The notes under the pieces: generated by a model
What the model was told of the DNA's origin: nothing
What the model saw: the letters and a program-made list of their open reading frames with translations, nothing else
Databases searched by the model: none
From: Peptoniphilus mikwangii
GTDB lineage: Bacteria; Bacillota; Clostridia; Tissierellales; Peptoniphilaceae
DNA: 64,000 nucleotides
Reading direction: 5' to 3'
NCBI RefSeq assembly: GCF_000468535.1
Contig: NZ_AUQY01000002.1
Location: 660,888-724,887 of the forward strand
Position numbers and translations under genes: made by a program
Part shown: positions 12,552 to 20,321 of the stretch, piece after piece
Layout of the letters: every line of letters starts with the position of its first letter
How positions within the stretch are numbered: position 1 is the stretch's first letter

Positions 12552-12641
12552 TAAATTATTCACCCCTCAAATTCTATCGCAGATTAAACTGCTACCTAAT
12601 TTAGAGAACACTACGCCACTCTAATTATTATTATGCAATTT

Positions 12642-12673
12642 ATTATATTACCATTTTCATAGCATTTTTGCAA
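12642..12673 (-). promoter_or_regulatory. Probable rpoBC promoter
   Basis: On the minus strand TTGCAA is followed after 17 bases by TAATAT preceded by TGG (extended -10). An overlapping TATAAT lies 3 bases further on. This is in the 157 bases upstream of rpoB, the only place for a promoter because the next gene upstream is unrelated. Confidence 0.45.
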
Positions 12674-12708
12674 GGTTTTAACAAAACTTTATTGATATTT
12701 TTTTAATT

Positions 12709-13536
12709 TCATAAAAGTTCTATCAATTCAGAAATATAATAGAGATAATTTTCATTTTCACACCATTGTTTTATTTTATTTTTAATGTTTTTATCTGTGC
12801 TGTATTCCAAAACATATACTTTCATACCAAAATTTTTACATATTGACAAATATTCTTTAAAATAATTTATTTCTTCTATATTATTTCTCTCGCAAAGTCT
12901 ATCATTTTCAAAATCTATTGATGTTAATACACACTCTTGATTTACTCCGTCAACTATTTTATAAATCTCATCACTTTTAACAGCCTCTCTCATAAAACTG
13001 TCGCCTCCGTTTATTATTATCGGAAGACCGAGTTTATTTAATTCATATAAAATATTTAAAATACCTTCATATATTTCGGAACTCGGATATTCATACCACA
13101 CATCTATATTATCTACAAAAAAACCGTCTATCTTCTTGTCAATATAGCTTCCGGCAATATCTTCTATTATAAATTTTTTCCATCTGCTGTCAGAAACATC
13201 TATCCACCTTTCTTCACTCCAATTTTCATAGTTTCCCATTGTAATAGACTTGAATTCATCATAATATGGTCTAAAACTTTCGATAGATCCTATATTTAAA
13301 TAACTATACACTCTCTGCCCGTTAGAATGAATTTTTGCAATATCCGTATCTGAAAAATTACTCGCATCAACAACAATAAGTTCATAATTCTTCATTTTCT
13401 CTATTGAATCAGGTCCTGCCCCTATAAAAACTCCATATGGTTTTTTATTGTTTTCATCAATATTGCATGCACTAAAAAATAAAATACTAAATATCATGAT
13501 TATAGATAAAATTTTTACTTCAGTTTTATTTCTCAT
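12709..13536 (-). CDS. GH114/TM1410-type secreted lipoprotein (endo-alpha-1,4-polygalactosaminidase-like)
   Basis: A 275-residue protein with a lipoprotein signal peptide and a lipobox FFSAC (Cys24). The mature part resembles the TM1410/GH114 family: YGVFIGAGP, VVDASNFS, VYSYLNIGS, WIDVSDSRWKKF, IDGFFVDNIDVW and IIINGGD are the barrel strands with conserved acidic residues. Family members cleave galactosamine-containing exopolysaccharide or glycosylated polymers (the PelA hydrolase domain is related). It is likely anchored outside the membrane and active on surface or host glycans. Monocistronic; upstream of rpoB with no link to it; divergent from the gene at 13661. Confidence 0.8.
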   Translation of the reverse strand: MRNKTEVKILSIIMIFSILFFSACNIDENNKKPYGVFIGAGPDSIEKMKNYELIVVDASNFSDTDIAKIHSNGQRVYSYLNIGSIESFRPYYDEFKSITMGNYENWSEERWIDVSDSRWKKFIIEDIAGSYIDKKIDGFFVDNIDVWYEYPSSEIYEGILNILYELNKLGLPIIINGGDSFMREAVKSDEIYKIVDGVNQECVLTSIDFENDRLCERNNIEEINYFKEYLSICKNFGMKVYVLEYSTDKNIKNKIKQWCENENYLYYISELIELL

Positions 13537-13603
13537 ACTATCACCATCCTCAACTAATAGATTCTATAAAATAATTTTACATCATCAATCAATATTTTTT
13601 AAG

Positions 13604-13645
13604 TTATTTTAACATATTAAATACTCGGCTAATGTGTTAAAATAA
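13604..13645. promoter_or_regulatory. Inverted repeat and extended -10 in divergent region
   Basis: TTATTTTAACA (13604-13614) and TGTTAAAATAA (13635-13645) form an 11-bp inverted repeat with 20 bases between arms. The right arm contains TGTTAAAAT, an extended -10, just before the GGGAGG ribosome binding site of the gene at 13661. It could be an operator overlapping the promoter. Confidence 0.35.
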
Positions 13646-13660
13646 GTTTGGGAGGTCAAT

Positions 13661-14461
13661 ATGGCAAATTTATATACACACAATAAATTCGGGCTGATGC
13701 TTAGAGATAACTTAAGAGAAGATTTAAAGGAAATTGCATACAAATATGAAGCGGAATATTTAATCGGTCAACAAGGTCCTGATCCTTTTTATTTTAATAC
13801 AAGTTTTATAATTCATAAAATAAAACTTGCAGATGAAATTCATTCTAAATCTTTTATCGATTTTTTAAATAGAAATAAAAATCTTATAATGAGTGAAAAA
13901 ATAGATTCCCCTGTAAGTGCATATTTTTTGGGTTCAATATGTCATTTTATACTGGACAGTAAAATTCATCCTGATGTAAATGCACTTATAACATCTGATT
14001 ATTCACACTGTGATATTGAATATGAACTCGACAGATATTTTTTAATTACAGATGATTCTGATCCTAAAAGATTTAAAGAATATAATTTAATCCCAAATAC
14101 AAATGCAATTTGCAAAAATATACATCCACTCTATGAAAGCTACAACGTCAGCTTTAACGATGTAAAAAATTCCTTAAGCGGCTTTAGAAGTTGGAAAAAA
14201 TTTTTCCATTGCGAAAGTAAATTTAAGGAGAACTTTCTATTATCATTAATGGATTTACTTGGAGTTAAAAAAGATTACAGCGGTCAAATACTAAGAGCTG
14301 TTCCCTTTAAAGAATCTAAACACTCAAATGAAGTTTTATCCGATATTTTTTATAGTTCACTTAAATCAGCTCCAAAACTTATTGACAACATATTTAATGT
14401 AATATTTGAAGATGACCTGCCGGCAAAAGATTTTTATATTAATTATGAGGGGGAAGTATGA
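13661..14461 (+). CDS. Zinc-dependent phospholipase C-like protein
   Basis: A 266-residue protein resembling the zinc-dependent phospholipase C / S1-P1 nuclease fold. H7 near the N-terminus, GPDPFYF, the helical segment FLGSICHFILDSKIHPDVN with its HxxxD and HPD groups, and a later H/E pair (SHCDIEYELDRYF) are the likely metal ligands. There is no signal peptide, so unlike the toxins it should be cytoplasmic. Its stop overlaps the start of the downstream transporter (ATGA), so the two are translationally coupled. Substrate unknown. The ribosome binding site is GGGAGG. Confidence 0.75.
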   Translation: MANLYTHNKFGLMLRDNLREDLKEIAYKYEAEYLIGQQGPDPFYFNTSFIIHKIKLADEIHSKSFIDFLNRNKNLIMSEKIDSPVSAYFLGSICHFILDSKIHPDVNALITSDYSHCDIEYELDRYFLITDDSDPKRFKEYNLIPNTNAICKNIHPLYESYNVSFNDVKNSLSGFRSWKKFFHCESKFKENFLLSLMDLLGVKKDYSGQILRAVPFKESKHSNEVLSDIFYSSLKSAPKLIDNIFNVIFEDDLPAKDFYINYEGEV

Positions 14462-15687
14462 AAAAATTAACACCGCTTGAAAAAAAGTGGATATTTTATG
14501 ATGTAGGTAACAGCGCCTTTATATTGCTGTCTACAACTATGATTCCTATTGTATTTAACAATCTTGCAGAGAAATTCCTTGATGCGGCTACATACCTTGC
14601 ATATTGGGGGTACGGTATAACAATATCTACGATTGTGGTTGCAATTTTAGGTCCTGTTTTAGGTGCAATAGCAGATAATAAAGGAAGAAAAAATCTATTA
14701 TTTTCAATATTTGTTATGTTTGGAGTAATGTCTCTAAGTTTAATGCCGTTTTCTAAAAATTATATGCTCTTTTTAGTTCTATATGTCATAACAAAAATAG
14801 GTTATAACGGCTCATTGATATTTTATGACAGTATGCTGCCGGATGTTACAACGGATGAAAATATGGATAAAGTTTCTTCGTACGGTTTCGCATGGGGATA
14901 TATCGGAAGCTGCGTTCCTTTTATAATCTCAATCGCAATAATATTCGGCAAAGACAAACTGCATTTAAGTATGTCAAATGCCATTATAATTTCTTTCTTA
15001 TTAAACGCAGTATGGTGGCTTGCATTTTCGCTTCCTCTTATTAAAAGCTATAAGCAAGTTCACTTTTTAGATACCGGCGTTGTAGGGATTAAAGAAGTGT
15101 ATTCAAGACTGTTATTTACGCTTAAAGAAATCTTTGTAGATAAAAAAGTATTTTTGTTCCTGCTTTCTTTCTTATTCTACATTGACGGAGTATACACAAT
15201 AATAAATATGGCAACAGCTTACGGAAAATCTCTCGGATTATCGTCAAACGGATTAATACTTGCACTGCTTGTTACACAACTTGTAGCTTTTCCGTGTGCA
15301 ATATGGTTTGCTCATATTTCTAAAAAGTACTCAACAGATAAGCTTCTTAAAATTTGTATAATAGCTTATGGACTTATAGCCCTATATGCAATACAACTTG
15401 ACCAATTATATGAATTTTGGATACTGGCAGTTGCAGTAGGTATGTTCCAAGGTGCTATACAAGCCCTATCACGTTCATACTATGTAAGAATAATACCTGC
15501 TGAAAGATCCGGAGAATACTTTGGAATCTATGATATATGCGGTAAGGGAGCATCTGTTTTTGGAACTCTTTTAATTTCGATTGTGTCTCAAATAACCGGA
15601 CAACAAAATAAAGCAATATCACTTTTACTAATACTTTTTGTAATAGGATACTTCATATTTGATAAGGCTTCAAAAGTTAAACAATAA
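14458..15687 (+). CDS. UMF1-family MFS transporter
   Basis: A 409-residue membrane protein with about 12 predicted transmembrane segments. The N-terminus KKWIFYDVGNSAFILLSTT and the loop DNKGRKNLLF are typical of the UMF1/Atg22-like branch of the major facilitator superfamily. Substrates of bacterial members are largely unknown; yeast Atg22 exports amino acids from the vacuole. It shares a 4-base overlap with the phospholipase-like gene, so it probably moves a product or substrate of that enzyme (inference). The operon ends at the hairpin at 15691. Confidence 0.82.
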   Translation: MKKLTPLEKKWIFYDVGNSAFILLSTTMIPIVFNNLAEKFLDAATYLAYWGYGITISTIVVAILGPVLGAIADNKGRKNLLFSIFVMFGVMSLSLMPFSKNYMLFLVLYVITKIGYNGSLIFYDSMLPDVTTDENMDKVSSYGFAWGYIGSCVPFIISIAIIFGKDKLHLSMSNAIIISFLLNAVWWLAFSLPLIKSYKQVHFLDTGVVGIKEVYSRLLFTLKEIFVDKKVFLFLLSFLFYIDGVYTIINMATAYGKSLGLSSNGLILALLVTQLVAFPCAIWFAHISKKYSTDKLLKICIIAYGLIALYAIQLDQLYEFWILAVAVGMFQGAIQALSRSYYVRIIPAERSGEYFGIYDICGKGASVFGTLLISIVSQITGQQNKAISLLLILFVIGYFIFDKASKVKQ

Positions 15688-15690
15688 ATG

Positions 15691-15724
15691 AAAAAGACTA
15701 CAATAATATGTAGTCTTTTATTTA
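15691..15724 (+). terminator. Terminator of PLC-like/MFS operon
   Basis: AAAAAGACTACA pairs with TGTAGTCTTTT around a short A/T loop and is followed by a T-rich tract, 4 bases after the stop. It also faces the convergent folD. Confidence 0.8.
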
Positions 15725-15797
15725 TTAAACCGAATTTATAATCAAAATAAAATTCTTATTTTTCCCAATTTCTTTATAATTTATAAAATAACAACTA

Positions 15798-16640
15798 TCA
15801 GTTATTCATTAAATTTTTAACTGCTTTTATAAGATGTTTTGCAAGTACATGTGTTGTTATCGAACCTACTCCTCCGGGCACAGGTGTAATTGCAAAGACT
15901 ATTTCAGATACTTCATCAAAATTTACATCCCCGCACAATTTATTATTTTCATCAAGATTTATTCCAACATCAATTACAACAGTTTTTGATGATATATGTT
16001 CTTTCCCTATTAAGTTTCTAACTCCGGCTGCAGAAATTAAAACATCGGCATCTTTACATTCCGAAACTAAATCTCTCGTAAATTCATTGCAACTTACAAC
16101 TGTGGCATCCTTCGCCATCATAAGAAGTGAAAGGGGTTTTCCTACAACTTTGCCGCAACCAACTATTACAACTTTTTTACCCCTGAGCTCATAATTAATA
16201 CTTTCTAAAATTTCCATTACAGCTTGTGGAGTACATGGTGCAAAAAACTTTTCATTTCCAAGATAAATTCCCGCAAGATTCATCGGACTTATTCCATCAA
16301 CATCTTTAAGCGGATTTATTATCCTCTCTACTAAAGAATCATCTAAATGATCAGGAAGAGGACGCATAAGTAAAATTCCGTGAACACTTTCATCATCATT
16401 TATCCTCTTAAAGTTTTCTATAAATTCATCTTGTGTAATCTCCATCGGAAAAGCTTCTATAACACATTTTATTCCGAATTCAGATAATTTTTTAACAGCA
16501 CCCCTTTGATATGCAAGATCTGCAGCTTTTTCTCCTACTCTTATAATTGTAATGCAAGGTATTATTCCCATTAACTCATCTATGGAATCATTTATATCCA
16601 CTGTAAGTTTTTTTGCAATTTCAGCTCCTCTTATAATCAT
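15798..16640 (-). CDS. folD: FolD-like methylenetetrahydrofolate dehydrogenase, variant active site
   Basis: A 280-residue protein with the overall FolD fold. KDVDG at 112-116, the Rossmann motif VVIVGCGKVVGKPLSLLM and the C-terminal TPVPGGVGSITTHVL are conserved. The usual bifunctional enzyme interconverts methylene-, methenyl- and formyl-THF. Here the YxxxK motif reads YQRGA (44-48), so the catalytic lysine is alanine, and the Gln of the usual VQLPLP is replaced (LMRPLP, 91-96). In characterised enzymes this lysine is needed for cyclohydrolase activity, so this may be dehydrogenase-only. It lies 9 bases downstream of the M24 peptidase gene in one operon. Confidence 0.88.
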   Translation of the reverse strand: MIIRGAEIAKKLTVDINDSIDELMGIIPCITIIRVGEKAADLAYQRGAVKKLSEFGIKCVIEAFPMEITQDEFIENFKRINDDESVHGILLMRPLPDHLDDSLVERIINPLKDVDGISPMNLAGIYLGNEKFFAPCTPQAVMEILESINYELRGKKVVIVGCGKVVGKPLSLLMMAKDATVVSCNEFTRDLVSECKDADVLISAAGVRNLIGKEHISSKTVVIDVGINLDENNKLCGDVNFDEVSEIVFAITPVPGGVGSITTHVLAKHLIKAVKNLMNN

Positions 16641-16649
16641 AATTTCCTC

Positions 16650-17717
16650 CTATTCTACTATAGTAAGTTTCTTAGGATAGTTGTTTAAAACCTTACAGCC
16701 GTCTTCCGTTACAAGAACTAAATCCTCAATCCTAACGCCAACAACACCCGGAATATAAATTCCCGGCTCTATAGAAAATATATTTCCAACCTCCGCCACC
16801 TTAGTATTGGCAGAAGAAATATCTCCCTTATCATGAGTTTCAAGACCTATAAAATGTCCTGTTCTATGTGTAAAATATTCGCCATAGCCTGCATTTTCTA
16901 TTACATCTCTTGTAGCTTTATCTATATCGCAAAATCTAACTCCGGGTTTTACTTTTGCAATACCTGCAAGATTTGCCGCAAGAACAGTTTCATAAACTTC
17001 TTTAGCTTTTTCACTTACATTTTTATAAAAAAATGTTCTTGTCATATCGGAACAATATCCATCAAGTAAACATCCCATATCTACTACAATACAATCTCCT
17101 TCTTTTTTTAGAGAGTTGTCATTTTCATGATGCGGATCAGAAGCATTGACCCCATAAGCTATTATAGGTTCAAAGCTGAAGGAATTGGACCCTAAACTTT
17201 CATATGCAGTTAAAAGATACTTTGCCATTTCTTCCTCACTTAAATTTTCCGAAAGTTTTCTTTTCATCATATCCATAGCCGCATCATTTACTTCAGAGGC
17301 CTTTATCATCTTTTCAATTTCATCTTTATCCTTGACCCCTCTTAAATCATCTACAATATATGATCCTTCAACGAAATCAATCTCATTGCAGTTTTGCATA
17401 AGAGGTAATAAAAATCTTGCCGGCATATTCTTATCCACACCGACAACACCCGATAAATTACAAGCTATCATATCAAAAGGATTTTCAGAGTCAGAATACC
17501 AAATAATTTCAGGTTCTGAATCATCACTTGCAGGAAATAATCTATTTAAAAATAATTTCATATTTCCATTTGCATCTATTAAAAGCATAAGTAATCTCTC
17601 TCCCGGACTAAACCACTTACCTATCAAATAAAATATTGAATACGGGTCAGTTATAAGCAGCTTATTAATTTCTTCTCTATTCATATACAATTTAACATTA
17701 TTAATTCTACTGTTCAT
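16650..17717 (-). CDS. M24-family Xaa-Pro peptidase
   Basis: A 355-residue metallopeptidase of the aminopeptidase P/prolidase family. N-terminal creatinase-like domain (about 1-125), then the pita-bread catalytic domain with the metal ligands in order: two Asp (VDMGCLLDGYCSDMTRTF), His (HRTGHFIGLETHD), Glu (SIEPGIYIPG) and Glu (RIEDLVLV). It removes residues ahead of proline in peptides in the cytoplasm. No signal peptide. First gene of a two-gene operon with the variant folD; the pairing has no obvious metabolic reason. Confidence 0.9.
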   Translation of the reverse strand: MNSRINNVKLYMNREEINKLLITDPYSIFYLIGKWFSPGERLLMLLIDANGNMKLFLNRLFPASDDSEPEIIWYSDSENPFDMIACNLSGVVGVDKNMPARFLLPLMQNCNEIDFVEGSYIVDDLRGVKDKDEIEKMIKASEVNDAAMDMMKRKLSENLSEEEMAKYLLTAYESLGSNSFSFEPIIAYGVNASDPHHENDNSLKKEGDCIVVDMGCLLDGYCSDMTRTFFYKNVSEKAKEVYETVLAANLAGIAKVKPGVRFCDIDKATRDVIENAGYGEYFTHRTGHFIGLETHDKGDISSANTKVAEVGNIFSIEPGIYIPGVVGVRIEDLVLVTEDGCKVLNNYPKKLTIVE

Positions 17718-17778
17718 CTAAATCACTCCTCTTAATTAATTTTCCATCAATTAATATAATAAATTTTATCAACTAATA

Positions 17779-17787
17779 TGGTATAAT
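17779..17787 (+). promoter_or_regulatory. Extended -10 promoter of the 17811 gene
   Basis: TGGTATAAT is a perfect extended -10 (TGnTATAAT) with no clear -35. It lies 23 bases before the ATG and just upstream of the AAAGGAGGA ribosome binding site. Confidence 0.6.
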
Positions 17788-17810
17788 ACAAGGAAAAGGA
17801 GGATAATTTT

Positions 17811-18380
17811 ATGAATAAAACAAAAAATAAAAAAGAAATAAAATTATATAACTTAATTTTGCCGATATGGATTTTAATAGCATTTCCAGTTGTCTGGATA
17901 TATACAATCCCTGCAAATTTTATAGTAGACAGTATAGTATTTTTATTCACATTGAAATTTTTAAACATTGAAAATAAAAAAGAAATATATAAAAAATCAA
18001 TTATGAAAATAGTTATATTCGGTTTTCTAAGTGATATTATAGCAGGAATAGCTCTATTATTCTCTCTAATGGGTTTAACGGCAATTTCACGTAACAGCAA
18101 AATATTACAGGGATTATTCAAAAATAAACCATTCATAGATTACTTTGAGTTTGCGTTTTATAATCCTACAAAAAATTTGCCGAGCTTTTTGTTAGTCTTT
18201 GCCGCAATAGTAATAGCAGGCATATTAATCTATATATTTAATTCAAAATACAGTTTTACAAAAACAGACCTGACAAAAATTTTGAAAAAGAAAATTGCGT
18301 TATCGTTGGCAATTTTTACTGCGCCTTATTTTTTCCTATTGAGTCTTGAGTTTTGCAATAAATTCTTTAACATTTATTAA
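17811..18380 (+). CDS. Small polytopic membrane protein, unknown function
   Basis: A 189-residue protein with about five hydrophobic segments (roughly 17-35, 37-55, 66-90, 122-142 and 160-180), separated by lysine-rich loops. I do not recognise a family. The AAAGGAGGA ribosome binding site 7 bases before the ATG and an extended -10 upstream support it as real, against the overlapping minus-strand frame at 17747-18136, which has no ribosome binding site. It ends about 100 bases before the LCP gene, which has its own promoter. Confidence 0.7.
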   Translation: MNKTKNKKEIKLYNLILPIWILIAFPVVWIYTIPANFIVDSIVFLFTLKFLNIENKKEIYKKSIMKIVIFGFLSDIIAGIALLFSLMGLTAISRNSKILQGLFKNKPFIDYFEFAFYNPTKNLPSFLLVFAAIVIAGILIYIFNSKYSFTKTDLTKILKKKIALSLAIFTAPYFFLLSLEFCNKFFNIY

Positions 18381-18430
18381 CTATTGTAATAAAAAATTTT
18401 TTAAATTATCTCAATTTTTACTCACACTTT

Positions 18431-18458
18431 TTGAAAAAATAATGTATTATATTATTAT
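18431..18458 (+). promoter_or_regulatory. Promoter of the LCP gene
   Basis: TTGAAA, 16-base spacer, TATTAT. The predicted start is near 18465, just before the CAGGAGG ribosome binding site, giving a very short leader. Confidence 0.5.
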
Positions 18459-18477
18459 GTCAAAAACAGGAGGATAT

Positions 18478-19383
18478 ATGAAAAAATTTTTTAAATTTTT
18501 ACTAGGTTTTATTTTTACGATTATAATAGTATCAGCAGCAGCAATATACTTTTTATATCCAAAGATGGATGAAGCAGCAATAAACAACCTATTTAAAGGT
18601 CAAGATAAAATAAATATATTACTAATCGGAAAGGAATCACCGGTTACACTTGATACGCCCGATCCTAATGCACCTGCCCATTCAGACACACTAATGCTTG
18701 CAACAATAAATAAAGCTACAAATAAAATGCAGGTAGTGTCTATTCCAAGAGATACATACTTTGAGTATCTACCCGGTTCTAAAAAAAGACATCAAAAAAT
18801 AAATGCAGCCTTTTTTATAAACGGAGCAGAAGGAACAATAGCTGCAATAGAAAAATTCTTAGATACAAAAATTGATAAATATATAGTCGTCGATTATAAC
18901 ACAGTAATACAAACTATAGATGCCGTAGGAGGTATGGATATAGATTGGGAATATGACGACTATTACTATACAGATGAATGGGTAAATCCACCTCTTGTAA
19001 TCGATTTAAAACATGGTCCCAACCATTTAGACGGTCAAGCTGCACTAAACTATCTAAGAACAAGAAAAATATATAAGAATCAAGATATAGACAGAATAAA
19101 AGCGCAACAAAATTTTATGGCGGAACTTTTTCAAAAAGTTAAAAATCCTAAAAATGTAGTTTTAATACCTAAATTTTTGAAAATAATTGCCGAAAACACA
19201 CAGACAAATATGACGAGAAATGAAATCCTCTCACTCGGATTCTACGGAGTAAAAAACATAAAAAAAGATGAAATAAACTTCAAGACATTACCCGGCGATG
19301 AATATAAACCGGGAAAAATATCTTTCTACAAAATAGATCAAGATGTTGCAAGAAAAGTTTTCTCAGAAGATTATGAAAAATAA
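18478..19383 (+). CDS. LytR-CpsA-Psr (LCP) family cell-wall ligase
   Basis: A 301-residue membrane-anchored protein: one N-terminal transmembrane segment (about 4-25), then the LCP domain with DTLMLATIN, VVSIPRDTYFE, INAAFFINGAEGT, AVGGMDID and LDGQAALNYLRTRK. The conserved Arg and Asp residues that bind polyprenyl pyrophosphate are present. Such enzymes transfer anionic glycopolymers from lipid carriers to peptidoglycan, possibly here the secondary polymer that holds SLH proteins. The start at 18478 is set by CAGGAGG and by the signal-anchor; an upstream in-frame ATG would add 44 improbable residues. Confidence 0.92.
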   Translation: MKKFFKFLLGFIFTIIIVSAAAIYFLYPKMDEAAINNLFKGQDKINILLIGKESPVTLDTPDPNAPAHSDTLMLATINKATNKMQVVSIPRDTYFEYLPGSKKRHQKINAAFFINGAEGTIAAIEKFLDTKIDKYIVVDYNTVIQTIDAVGGMDIDWEYDDYYYTDEWVNPPLVIDLKHGPNHLDGQAALNYLRTRKIYKNQDIDRIKAQQNFMAELFQKVKNPKNVVLIPKFLKIIAENTQTNMTRNEILSLGFYGVKNIKKDEINFKTLPGDEYKPGKISFYKIDQDVARKVFSEDYEK

Positions 19384-19393
19384 TAATTAGATT

Positions 19394-19430
19394 AAAAAGC
19401 AAGATGAGTTAAATTTCATCTTGCTTTTTT
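19394..19430 (+). terminator. Terminator of the LCP gene
   Basis: AAAAAGCAAGATGA pairs with TCATCTTGCTTTTT and is followed by Ts, 11 bases after the stop. The next 117 bases up to 19547 hold no gene that I can see. Confidence 0.88.
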
Positions 19431-19547
19431 AGAATACTATCTTCACACATAAAGATAACAGGCATCATTATAATTACATGCAAACTCGTCTGACTTCGCC
19501 TATCTGCTCTGATAAATACACAATATATTTAAAATCAGCATGTCAGA

Positions 19548-20213
19548 TTATAAATCTAAAAATTTTTCTATTTTCGTAAATCCCTGTTTATTTATTATAA
19601 TATTTTGCCCTTGTCGTTTTATAAAATTTTTCTCCTCCCACTCATTTAAATATCTATAAACTGTCCTTACGTTTATATTAAACAAGTCTGCTAAAAAACT
19701 TTTATTGAATTCAATTTTACATGGCAGTTTATTTTCAAGTACTATGCTATAAAAATAATTTAAAATATTATATTCTATGCTGTGTGATTTTTTAATTATT
19801 TGCTGACTCATAAGTTCTACAGCAAAATTACTTACATAATTTAATGTTAAATTTAAAAGTTCAATATCATATTTAAGCTCTTTTTTAAATAATGACAATG
19901 GAATTCTGATTATTTTTATATTTGTAAGGCTTGTAATTGTTCCAATTGTATTGTCCATTCCTCCTAAAAATTCAAGCAACATAAAAATCTGCGGAGCTTT
20001 TAGGCTATTTGCTATAATTCTTTCTCCACTTTTTGAAAATTTACTTATAAATACACTACCCTGTACCAAAAAATCTATATACTCAACTCTTTCATCTTCA
20101 GCTATAATTATTTCTCCCTGAAAAAAATCATAAATTGACATTTTATTTCTAATTAAAAACTTTTCGTCAATTTGTTCTCCATTGAAAATTGATTTTAAAA
20201 ATGCACCTAACAT
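19548..20213 (-). CDS. Crp/Fnr-family transcription regulator
   Basis: A 221-residue protein with an N-terminal cyclic-nucleotide-binding-like beta-roll (about 20-110), a long dimerisation helix (about 110-145) and a C-terminal winged helix (about 160-215), with the recognition region FNINVRTVYRYLNEWEEKN. There is a single cysteine, so it lacks the Fe-S cysteine set of FNR; the effector is unknown. It is divergent from the YjjI/YjjW genes, and the palindrome at 20244-20257 lies between them. It probably activates that pair and may control itself. Confidence 0.88.
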   Translation of the reverse strand: MLGAFLKSIFNGEQIDEKFLIRNKMSIYDFFQGEIIIAEDERVEYIDFLVQGSVFISKFSKSGERIIANSLKAPQIFMLLEFLGGMDNTIGTITSLTNIKIIRIPLSLFKKELKYDIELLNLTLNYVSNFAVELMSQQIIKKSHSIEYNILNYFYSIVLENKLPCKIEFNKSFLADLFNINVRTVYRYLNEWEEKNFIKRQGQNIIINKQGFTKIEKFLDL

Positions 20214-20243
20214 AATTTTCTCCTAATGTAAATTTAATTAAAA

Positions 20244-20257
20244 GTGACATAAGTCAT
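20244..20257. promoter_or_regulatory. Crp/Fnr-type operator centred at -41.5
   Basis: The palindrome TGAC-N4-GTCA (within GTGACATAAGTCAT) lies between the regulator and yjjI. A TATAAT -10 at 20280-20285 puts the start near 20292, so the palindrome centre is at -41.5, the classical class II activator position. No good -35 is present, as expected for an activated promoter. Confidence 0.7.
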
Positions 20258-20279
20258 ATTTTATCTATCGACACTATTA

Positions 20280-20285
20280 TATAAT
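20280..20285 (+). promoter_or_regulatory. -10 element of the yjjI-yjjW operon
   Basis: TATAAT with no recognisable -35 at the 17-base position (the sequence there is TATTTT). The activator palindrome overlaps the -35 region. The GGAGG ribosome binding site follows at 20310-20314. Confidence 0.6.
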
Positions 20286-20321
20286 CTTATCAAGATAATA
20301 TAAAGCTTTGGAGGAATTTTT

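Noticed and set aside
17747-18136. A minus-strand frame of 129 codons overlapping the membrane protein gene at 17811
   Set aside because: The plus-strand gene has an extended -10 and AAAGGAGGA ribosome binding site; the minus frame has neither.
19431-19547. 117-base gap between the LCP terminator and the Crp/Fnr regulator
   Set aside because: No open frame, no promoter-like pair and no tRNA or riboswitch pattern is visible.
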